From Alphaproteobacteria bacterium (lineage in GTDB: Bacteria; Pseudomonadota; Alphaproteobacteria; Rickettsiales; SXRF01), in contig JAFATP010000204.1 of NCBI GenBank assembly GCA_019243895.1, forward strand, positions 1 to 5,778: 5,778 nt of DNA, given 5' to 3'. Below, piece after piece: positions 1-5,778 of this stretch (its first letter is position 1; each line of letters starts with the position of its first letter). Position numbers and translations under genes: made by a program. The notes under the pieces are model-generated. The model did no database searches, was not told the DNA's origin, and saw only the letters and a program-made list of their open reading frames with translations.

Positions 1-309
1 GACACCGGCTTAACGCTTGGCAGCACCATCTTGATGGCAAGTACGCTGGCTGCGGGCGCTGTTTGCACCTGGCTGGCGCAGGGGGAGTTCACTGAGTTGA
101 AATGCATTCAAGATGAGCGGCTGGCGCACAAGCAGGCGGAGTGCCTGATGAACCGGCAACCGCATGAAGTGACGGCGCCCGCGCCTGCCTGTGTCATCGA
201 ACGGCAGAAACCCGTGCAGAAGGCGGCCCTGCCCGATACGCCGTCGCCGGAAGTGATGGTGCACGACATGGCCTCGCGCGCCGTCGCCTGCGCCGCACAG
301 CAGCCCTAA
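1..309 (+). CDS. Hypothetical protein with N-terminal hydrophobic segment, 5' end probably outside the window
   Basis: I do not recognise this protein. The frame is open from base 1 to the TAA at 307-309, giving 102 visible residues. By hand count about 80 of 102 codons end in G or C, which resembles the neighbouring genes and supports real coding. Residues 4-26 are hydrophobic (LTLGSTILMASTLAAGAV and on) and look like a membrane anchor or signal segment; the rest is polar, has Cys at 22, 35, 48, 64 and 97, and is rich in Pro and Ala (APAPA near residue 60, PDTPSP near 78). An ATG at 34-36 has no visible ribosome binding site and would cut the hydrophobic stretch in half, so the true start probably lies upstream of the window. 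It converges on recA, with 13 bases between the stop codons. An exported or inner-membrane-anchored small protein is the best guess; no function can be assigned. The opposite-strand frames here are rich in Arg or Cys and read as shadows. Confidence 0.6.
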   Translation, partial: DTGLTLGSTILMASTLAAGAVCTWLAQGEFTELKCIQDERLAHKQAECLMNRQPHEVTAPAPACVIERQKPVQKAALPDTPSPEVMVHDMASRAVACAAQQP

Positions 310-320
310 ACCCGGGTTTT
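308..320. terminator. Palindrome with T-run between convergent genes, possible weak terminator
   Basis: A perfect 12-base palindrome, AAACCCGGGTTT, lies at 308-319 and is followed by further T's on the plus strand. It overlaps the stop codon of the plus-strand gene and ends three bases before the recA stop at 323-325. Because the palindrome has no spacer, a hairpin would keep only about four base pairs around a CCGG loop. It is therefore a weak candidate for a terminator of the plus-strand gene, and weaker still for recA, where only three T's follow. Confidence 0.25.
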
Positions 321-322
321 TA

Positions 323-1357
<1,035 letters not shown>

Positions 1358-1363
1358 GATCAT

Positions 1364-1368
1364 CTCCT
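1364..1368 (-). promoter_or_regulatory. Ribosome binding site of recA
   Basis: AGGAG on the minus strand, six bases before the ATG at 1355-1357. It touches the in-frame ATG at 1361-1363 with no spacing, so it decides the start in favour of the second ATG. Confidence 0.8.
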
Positions 1369-1384
1369 GAAAGGTCGTGCCATT

Positions 1385-1403
1385 TGTTAAAATAGAGCTA
1401 ACA
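1385..1403. promoter_or_regulatory. Dyad in the recA leader, possible operator
   Basis: TGTTA at 1385-1389 and TAACA at 1399-1403 form a 19-base dyad (5-base arms, 9-base spacer), 28 bases upstream of the recA start. The minus-strand hexamer TATTTT (1389-1394) inside it could serve as a -10 element, but no convincing -35 lies 16-18 bases upstream. Neither GTTC-N7-GTTC (the alphaproteobacterial LexA box) nor CTGT-N8-ACAG appears in the 108 bases between recA and higA. A regulatory role is only a suggestion. Confidence 0.25.
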
Positions 1404-1463
1404 CCGCACCCACGCTGGCGCAAGTGGAATAGCGCCCGATATAGTGCAACCGCTGTTGGCGAA

Positions 1464-1482
1464 CGCTAAGACGAGGTTAGCG
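1464..1482 (-). terminator. Small hairpin overlapping the end of higA
   Basis: CGCTAA (1464-1469) and TTAGCG (1477-1482) are perfect inverted repeats around a seven-base loop, and they overlap the higA stop TAG at 1466-1468. No T-run follows on the minus strand, so this is not a classic intrinsic terminator. It might protect the 3' end, cause partial termination before recA, or be chance. Confidence 0.3.
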
Positions 1483-1771
1483 GGCGGATTTTCGGCGCAA
1501 TGCGCGGCCAGCTTTCCCGCTCGGCAACGCGCAGATCATAATGCTGCTGCAAATTGAGCCAGAATTCCGCGCTGGTACTGAAATACCGCGCCAGCCGAAG
1601 CGCCGTGTCGGCGGTGATGGCGCGCGTGCCATTGACGATCTGATTGATGCGTCCGGGCGGCACGTCGATATCGCGCGCCAGCCGGTTCTGGCTGACGCTC
1701 AAAGGACGCATGAACTCCTCCAGCAGGATCTCGCCGGGAGGAATGAGAGGAAGTAATTTGGCGGTTGGCAT
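1466..1771 (-). CDS. higA: HigA-family antitoxin (XRE helix-turn-helix)
   Basis: DNA-binding antitoxin of the HigBA type II toxin-antitoxin family. It normally binds and neutralises the HigB mRNA interferase and represses its own operon. The product has 101 residues, typical of the family. The N-terminus carries the characteristic PPGEILLEEFM (11-21), followed by an XRE-type helix-turn-helix at about 24-64 (LSVSQNRLARDIDVPPGRIN, then an INQIVNGTRAIT stretch) and the C-terminal helix STSAEFWLNLQQHYDL (65-80). The frame could start at a TTG at 1778-1780, but AGGA at 1781-1784 is nine bases before the ATG at 1769-1771 and only touches the TTG, so ATG is chosen. It lies downstream of the broken toxin gene, in the toxin-first order usual for higBA. 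With its toxin apparently dead, it is now probably an orphan antitoxin or repressor. The family call is firm; retained activity is inferred from the intact frame. Confidence 0.9.
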   Translation of the reverse strand: MPTAKLLPLIPPGEILLEEFMRPLSVSQNRLARDIDVPPGRINQIVNGTRAITADTALRLARYFSTSAEFWLNLQQHYDLRVAERESWPRIAPKIRPLTSS

Positions 1772-1780
1772 GGGCGTCAA

Positions 1781-1784
1781 TCCT
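1781..1784 (-). promoter_or_regulatory. Ribosome binding site of higA, overlapping the higB stop
   Basis: AGGA on the minus strand, nine bases upstream of the ATG at 1769-1771. It overlaps the ancestral higB stop TAG (1783-1785), an arrangement that would couple translation of antitoxin to toxin if higB were in frame. Confidence 0.6.
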
Positions 1785-1940
1785 AATGATAGTCCACGAT
1801 TTCCATGTCATAGGCGCCGGCGCAGCCGATGCCAGCATCAGCAGCTTCCGGCGCGCGATACGCTCGATGGCTTCAAACCGCTTTACCGGCCTGTCATAAT
1901 ACAATGATTCCGTATCGCGGCATTTAAAGCTCTTAATCAT
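1783..1940 (-). pseudogene. higB: HigB/RelE-type toxin remnant with internal out-of-frame deletion
   Basis: The ATG at 1938-1940 opens a 39-residue stretch typical of the HigB N-terminus (MIKSFKCRDTESLYYD, then VKRFEAIERIARRKLLML). The family's C-terminal end, GAYDMEIVDYH followed by TAG at 1783-1785, is also present, but in a different frame. The span is 158 bases, whereas family members of this subtype have about 92 residues (roughly 279 bases with stop). About 120 bases are therefore missing, a number not divisible by three. The lost part should contain the conserved central block (LEALKGDR...SIRINDQWR in relatives), so the mRNA-cleaving toxin cannot be made. Translation from the ATG instead runs past the higA start in another frame and stops at 1536-1538 after 134 residues. 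The break appears to lie between about 1810 and 1830. A sequencing or assembly error is an alternative, but the loss of about 40 residues makes a simple base miscall unlikely. Confidence 0.85.
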
Positions 1941-1976
1941 GTTATACCGCGAAAGGTATTATGTCAAGCGTAATAC
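1941..1976 (-). promoter_or_regulatory. Candidate higBA promoter and autoregulatory operator
   Basis: In the 35 bases between purU and higB, the minus strand shows TTGACA (1962-1967), a consensus -35, then 15 bases and TATAAC (1941-1946) as a possible -10 abutting the higB ATG. The spacing is short, and transcription would start at or just inside the ATG, so the message may be leaderless or the -10 may be misassigned. Overlapping it is an imperfect inverted repeat, TTATACC (1942-1948) and GGTATTA (1955-1961), with a further related half site GTAATAC (1970-1976) reaching into the purU stop. Such dyads over the promoter are where HigA-type repressors bind. Confidence 0.45.
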
Positions 1977-2827
1977 TACCTGAACACCACCGTCTTGTGC
2001 CCGTTTGGCAGCACGCGGTGCTCGACGTGAAATTTCAGCGCGCGCGCCAGCACCAGGCATTCGATGTCGTGGCCGATGGCGGCCAGATCATCGGGCGAAT
2101 GCGTGTGATCCACGCGCGCCACCTCCTGCTCGATGATCGGCCCTTCATCCAGCTCGGTGGTCACGTAATGCGCGGTGGCGCCGATCAGCTTCACCCCCTT
2201 GGCATAGGCCTGGTGATAGGGCTTTGCCCCTTTGAAGCTGGGCAGGAAGGAATGATGGATATTGATCGCCCGGCCGCTTAGCTCGCTGCACAAGCGGGGC
2301 GAAAGAATCTGCATATAGCGCGCCAGCGCCACCACGTCGATGCGCTCGCGCGCGAGAATTTCCCTCACGCCCGCCTCCTGCGCCGCCTTATCGCCATTGG
2401 GCAGATGATGGAATGGAATGCCATGCCATTCCACAATCCCCCTGAAATCCGGATGATTAGAGACGACGGCGGGGATTTCCACGTGCAGCTGACCGGTGCG
2501 GTAGCGGTACAGCAGGTCGTTCAGGCAATGGCCCTCGCGCGACGCCATGATTAGCAGCCTGGCCCGGCTTGCCTTGGAGTGCAGATGCCACTCCATGCCG
2601 AATGCACCCGCCACTTTCGCCTGAAACAGCCGTTTCAGCTCCTGCTCCGGCGGCGTTTCCCCTCCAGTCTCGAACTCCACGCGCATGAAGAAGCGCTGCG
2701 TCGAAGGATCGCCGAACTGCGCGGATTCGATGATGAACCCATAATGCTCCGTTAAGAATCCCGCCACCGCCGCCACGATGCCGCGCGCATCGGCGCAGGA
2801 GAGAGTGAGAATGTAGCGCGTTTCCAT
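1976..2827 (-). CDS. purU: Formyltetrahydrofolate deformylase
   Basis: Cytoplasmic enzyme that hydrolyses 10-formyl-tetrahydrofolate to formate and tetrahydrofolate, balancing the one-carbon folate pool and, in some bacteria, supplying formate for purine synthesis. The product has 283 residues, the normal family length. An N-terminal ACT regulatory domain covers about 1-80 (YILTLSCADARGIVAAVAGF) and the formyltransferase-fold catalytic domain about 87-283. The active-site Asn and His are in INIHHSFLPSF (N189, H191), followed by GATAHYVT (216-223) and the catalytic Asp in LDEGPII (D227), equivalent to the Asn/His/Asp set of GAR transformylase. The frame stays open another 100 codons upstream, but that stretch is antisense-free shadow of the divL 3' end in another frame; the ATG at 2825-2827 starts exactly at the ACT domain and lies five bases after the divL stop. 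The close spacing suggests co-transcription with divL. Only a weak G-rich stretch precedes the start. Confidence 0.95.
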   Translation of the reverse strand: METRYILTLSCADARGIVAAVAGFLTEHYGFIIESAQFGDPSTQRFFMRVEFETGGETPPEQELKRLFQAKVAGAFGMEWHLHSKASRARLLIMASREGHCLNDLLYRYRTGQLHVEIPAVVSNHPDFRGIVEWHGIPFHHLPNGDKAAQEAGVREILARERIDVVALARYMQILSPRLCSELSGRAINIHHSFLPSFKGAKPYHQAYAKGVKLIGATAHYVTTELDEGPIIEQEVARVDHTHSPDDLAAIGHDIECLVLARALKFHVEHRVLPNGHKTVVFR

Positions 2828-2832
2828 GCGGC

Positions 2833-5133
2833 TTACGCCCCCGCCGCCGCGGATTTGCCGCCGCGTTTGCGCGCCGGTTTTTTCAGGTATTGCAGCAGCG
2901 CCTCGTTTTCGCGCGGCAGCCGGCAGGTGATGATGGTTCCCTGCCCCGGCGTCGATTCCATGGTAATGCGACCGCCGTGCAGCTCCACGAAACTTTTGAC
3001 GATGGATAAGCCCAGCCCCGCCCCGGAGCGCGTCACCGAGCGCGAGGCGCGGTTGCTGCCCTTGTAGAATTTCTGGAACACGGCCTCCTGCTCTTCCGGC
3101 GGAATGCCGTCGCCCTGATCCGCCACCCACAGCGCCACCATTTCTCCTTCCTCGCGCGCGCCGAAGCTGACGCCGCTGCCCGCCGCGGTGAACTGGATGG
3201 CGTTGGACAGCAGCTTGAACAGGATCTGCCGCAGCCTCGTCTCGTCGGCGAGGATCTTGCCGATCTTCGGCGGGCAGTCGAAAGTCACGGTGATGTCCAT
3301 CTCGCGCGAGCGCTCCTGAATCAGCGGCAGCACGGATTTCATCATCTCGTGCAGATCGAACCTGGCCACCTCCAGCTGCATATAACCGGCCTCGATGCCC
3401 GCCAGGTCCAGAATATCGTTGACCAGCTGCATCAAGTGCTGCGATGCCTCGTGAATGCCCTGCACATATTCCTTCTGCTTGTCGGTGAGCCCGCCGAAAT
3501 ATTCCTGCGCCAGCATTTCCGCGAATCCGCCGATGGTGGTCAGCGGCGAGCGCAGCTCATAGCTGACATTGGCCAGGAATTCCGATTTCAGCCGGTCAGC
3601 CTCCTGCAACGCTTCATTGCGTTCGCGCAGGGAGCGCTCCACCAGCGTGGTGGCGGTGACGTCCAGATAGGTGAGCAGCGTGCCGCCGTCCGGCAGCGGC
3701 ACCGTGGAGCAGTCGATCACCTTGCCGTCGGTGCGCTCCAGGCGGCGCATATGCCGGGCGCGCGAATGAATCTGCGCGATGCGCTCGGCGCGGAAGCTTT
3801 CCCATTCATCATACTGATAGAGATGCTTGGCATGATCGATCAGCACGGCGATGTGCGGCTCGGTGGCGGCCACCAGCGGGTCGATGCTCCAGATGTCCAG
3901 AAACACCGGGTTGCTGAGCTTCAGCCGCCCGTCTTCCCCGAACACCGCGATGCCCTCGTGCAGATTGTCCAGCGTCTCCCGCTGCACGGCGATCAGCGTG
4001 TTATACGAGCGCTCCAGCGCCAGCCGGTCGGTCACGTCCTCATAGGCGAAAAGAATGCCGCCCAGCGCGTGGGGAATGGCGATCACGCGCAGCGCGCGCC
4101 CGTCGGGCAGATAAAAGAACTCCTCCTCCGGCCCGATCAGGTCAGTAAACAGGCGGATCTGCTGCTGCTTGAACTGCGGAAAATTCGCCTGCTCCGGCAG
4201 CTTGCGGTTCTCCCGCAGGTTTTCCAGGATTTCGCTGTAGCTGGGCTGGGTGTCCAGCCATGCCTCGTCCAGCTTCCACAAATGGGCGAAGGCATAATTA
4301 TAAGAGCGCAGGCGCATGTCGCCGCCGTAAATGGCCATGGCGCTGGCGGAGCTTTCCAGCAAGTCGGATTGCGCGGAGATATAGCGTTGCAGCTCTTCCT
4401 GAAGCTGCTCGATCTCGGTTATGTCCGCCGCCGCGCCCACCAGCATGTTTTCGCCCGGCACCGGCATTTCGCGCACCTCCACCAGGCGGCGCTGCCCGTC
4501 CGCCACGATGTGGCGCCGCTCCACCTTGGGCTCGCCGGCGGCAAGCGCCGCTCGCGCCTGTTGCCGCGCCCGCCGGTCCAGCTCCGGCGCGCCCTCGGCT
4601 CCTTCCCCCCCCTCCTCCGCCAGCTCGCTGTACGCGAGATTGTAATAGCGGATGTTGAGGTCCTGGTCGCGCTGCCACACCGGGTAAGGCGTCATGTTGA
4701 GAATGGTGGAATACAACTTGATTTCGGTTTTCAGCTTCCCGGCTTCCTGCACGGCGCGGGCGTGCTGGCGCGCCTCGCCGGTGATGTCATAAAGCCACAG
4801 CACGCTGGCGGCGCGGGCGCCGGGCGCTTGTGCAGCGCGGCACAGCAGGGTTTTTTCCCCGGCGGTGGTCACCGTCAGCGGCGGCGGCACATGGGCTTGC
4901 CGCAGCGCCGCGATGATCTGGTGCAGGCGGGCGGCGCTTTCCGGCTTGAAGGCGCGCAGGAATTCGTCCAGCGCGTGCGGCGCGGCGGCCAGGCCCAGCA
5001 GCGCGGGCAGCCGCCCGGAAAATACCGGCTTCCCGCTGTCCGGCAGCAGCACATAGGCCGCTTCCAGGCACGCCAGCGCCGCGGGGTCAAACCGGGCGGA
5101 GGCGGCGGATTTAGAGCGCCAGATGAAAGGCAT
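2833..5133 (-). CDS. divL: DivL-like PAS-domain pseudo-histidine-kinase with tyrosine H-box
   Basis: Signalling protein of 766 residues resembling Caulobacter DivL (about 769), which reads phosphorylated DivK and controls the CckA-ChpT-CtrA cell-cycle relay. Four PAS-like domains are visible: a degenerate one at about 20-120, then about 137-243 (ending AAADITEIEQL), 256-372 (ending AYEDVTDR) and 380-497 (LDNLHEGIAVFGEDGRLKLS). The dimerisation helices begin at about 515 with FLANVSYELRSPLTT. The phosphoacceptor His is replaced by Tyr525 (codon TAT, 3559-3561) and the Thr four residues on is Ser529. The ATPase domain looks complete: N-box around N644, DQGDGI (672-677), FQKFYKG (686-692), GAGLGLS (704-710). 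No transmembrane helix is seen, whereas Caulobacter DivL has an N-terminal one. PAS2 carries a Gly/Glu-rich insert (172-183), and the C-terminus is a basic tail. An in-frame TAG at 5149-5151 fixes the ATG at 5131-5133 as start; no clear ribosome binding site precedes it. Orthology rests on the tyrosine, length and architecture; kinase activity is doubtful. Confidence 0.85.
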   Translation of the reverse strand: MPFIWRSKSAASARFDPAALACLEAAYVLLPDSGKPVFSGRLPALLGLAAAPHALDEFLRAFKPESAARLHQIIAALRQAHVPPPLTVTTAGEKTLLCRAAQAPGARAASVLWLYDITGEARQHARAVQEAGKLKTEIKLYSTILNMTPYPVWQRDQDLNIRYYNLAYSELAEEGGEGAEGAPELDRRARQQARAALAAGEPKVERRHIVADGQRRLVEVREMPVPGENMLVGAAADITEIEQLQEELQRYISAQSDLLESSASAMAIYGGDMRLRSYNYAFAHLWKLDEAWLDTQPSYSEILENLRENRKLPEQANFPQFKQQQIRLFTDLIGPEEEFFYLPDGRALRVIAIPHALGGILFAYEDVTDRLALERSYNTLIAVQRETLDNLHEGIAVFGEDGRLKLSNPVFLDIWSIDPLVAATEPHIAVLIDHAKHLYQYDEWESFRAERIAQIHSRARHMRRLERTDGKVIDCSTVPLPDGGTLLTYLDVTATTLVERSLRERNEALQEADRLKSEFLANVSYELRSPLTTIGGFAEMLAQEYFGGLTDKQKEYVQGIHEASQHLMQLVNDILDLAGIEAGYMQLEVARFDLHEMMKSVLPLIQERSREMDITVTFDCPPKIGKILADETRLRQILFKLLSNAIQFTAAGSGVSFGAREEGEMVALWVADQGDGIPPEEQEAVFQKFYKGSNRASRSVTRSGAGLGLSIVKSFVELHGGRITMESTPGQGTIITCRLPRENEALLQYLKKPARKRGGKSAAAGA

Positions 5134-5137
5134 GCGA

Positions 5138-5165
5138 ATGGCCGGTGGCTAGTGGCGAGTGACGC
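5138..5165. repeat. Degenerate heptamer tandem repeat in the divL leader
   Basis: Four consecutive seven-base units on the plus strand read ATGGCCG, GTGGCTA, GTGGCGA and GTGACGC, ending eight to ten bases before the -10 element. The middle two differ at one base; the outer two are diverged. It lies in the expected 5' untranslated region of divL. Confidence 0.4.
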
Positions 5166-5188
5166 AATTTGTACAATTATACCGGCCA
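5139..5188. repeat. 8-base inverted repeat spanning the divL -10 region
   Basis: TGGCCGGT (5139-5146) and ACCGGCCA (5181-5188) are exact inverted copies separated by 34 bases. The right arm abuts the -10 hexamer and the left arm sits just upstream of the start codon, so only one arm would be in the transcript from the predicted start. It could be a pair of protein binding sites or chance in GC-rich DNA. Confidence 0.35.
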
Positions 5189-5197
5189 GTCACGCAA
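5158..5197. repeat. 10-base direct repeat flanking the divL -10 element
   Basis: AGTGACGCAA (5158-5167) and AGTCACGCAA (5188-5197) differ at one base and start exactly 30 bases apart, about three helical turns. One copy lies downstream of the -10 hexamer near the expected transcription start, the other between -10 and -35, so a bound protein could control the promoter. No regulator can be named. Confidence 0.4.
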
Positions 5198-5204
5198 CGA
5201 TTAA
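5176..5204 (-). promoter_or_regulatory. Promoter of divL-purU
   Basis: On the minus strand a perfect TATAAT (5176-5181) is preceded by 17 bases and TTAATC (5199-5204), a weak -35. Transcription would start near 5169 and leave a leader of about 35 bases before the divL ATG. It gives divL-purU a promoter separate from ahcY. No CtrA site (TTAA-N7-TTAA) and no GANTC methylation site were seen in the 110-base gap. Confidence 0.55.
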
Positions 5205-5243
5205 CTCAGGTGCCGGCGCCCGCCGCGCGCACGGCCACGAACA

Positions 5244-5778
<535 letters not shown>

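Noticed and set aside
10..264. 84-codon minus-strand frame opposite the small plus-strand gene
   Set aside because: The translation is dominated by Arg, His, Leu and Gln and looks like a shadow. It has no start with a ribosome binding site, and it does not resemble AlaS or another gene expected after recA.
1358..1423. Longer RecA with 22 extra N-terminal residues
   Set aside because: The extension has no counterpart in RecA, and the AGGAG at 1364-1368 would lie inside the coding sequence; it is well placed only for the ATG at 1355-1357.
2828..3130. Upstream extension of purU by about 100 codons
   Set aside because: This stretch overlaps the divL ATPase domain in another frame and is Gly/Arg-rich. 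The ACT domain begins right at the ATG at 2825-2827.
5199..5210. CtrA or GANTC (CcrM) site upstream of divL
   Set aside because: Only one TTAA is present and no second half lies seven bases away; no GANTC occurs in the gap.
5205..5243. GC-rich imperfect stem after ahcY as an intrinsic terminator
   Set aside because: The GTGC...GCAC stem needs a bulge, and no T-run follows on the minus strand.

Overview
The window (5778 bases, GC-rich) looks like ordinary chromosomal DNA of an alphaproteobacterium. The support is a 344-residue RecA of alphaproteobacterial type, an AhcY with the bacterial long-form C-terminus, and a DivL-like pseudo-histidine-kinase whose H-box carries tyrosine, a protein known from that class. 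A finer placement cannot be made from the sequence alone. I see no phage, insertion sequence, CRISPR array, rRNA or tRNA.

Layout from left to right. Bases 1-309 (+) hold the 3' part of an unrecognised small gene with a hydrophobic N-terminal stretch; it converges on recA, with only 13 bases between the two stop codons. Everything else is on the minus strand and is read from right to left: ahcY (5244-5778, C-terminal 177 residues, cut by the window edge), a 110-base promoter region rich in short repeats, divL-like (2833-5133), purU (1976-2827, starting 5 bases after divL stops), a broken higB toxin gene (1783-1940), an intact higA antitoxin gene (1466-1771), and recA (323-1357).

Functionally, ahcY (S-adenosylhomocysteine hydrolysis) and purU (10-formyl-tetrahydrofolate hydrolysis) both belong to one-carbon metabolism. 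They flank a cell-cycle signalling protein. divL and purU look like one transcription unit with its own promoter (near-consensus -10 at 5176-5181). The higBA cassette sits between purU and recA and has a small promoter/operator region with repeated TAATAC/GTATTA-type half sites. The toxin has lost its central part and its frame, so the cassette is now an antitoxin-only remnant. recA has a clear ribosome binding site but no recognisable GTTC-N7-GTTC LexA box.

The observations most worth a second look are the tyrosine H-box (YELRSP) in an apparently soluble DivL homologue, the higB ruined by an out-of-frame internal deletion beside an intact higA, and the repeat-dense promoter of divL. I did not find evidence for a wholly new system.
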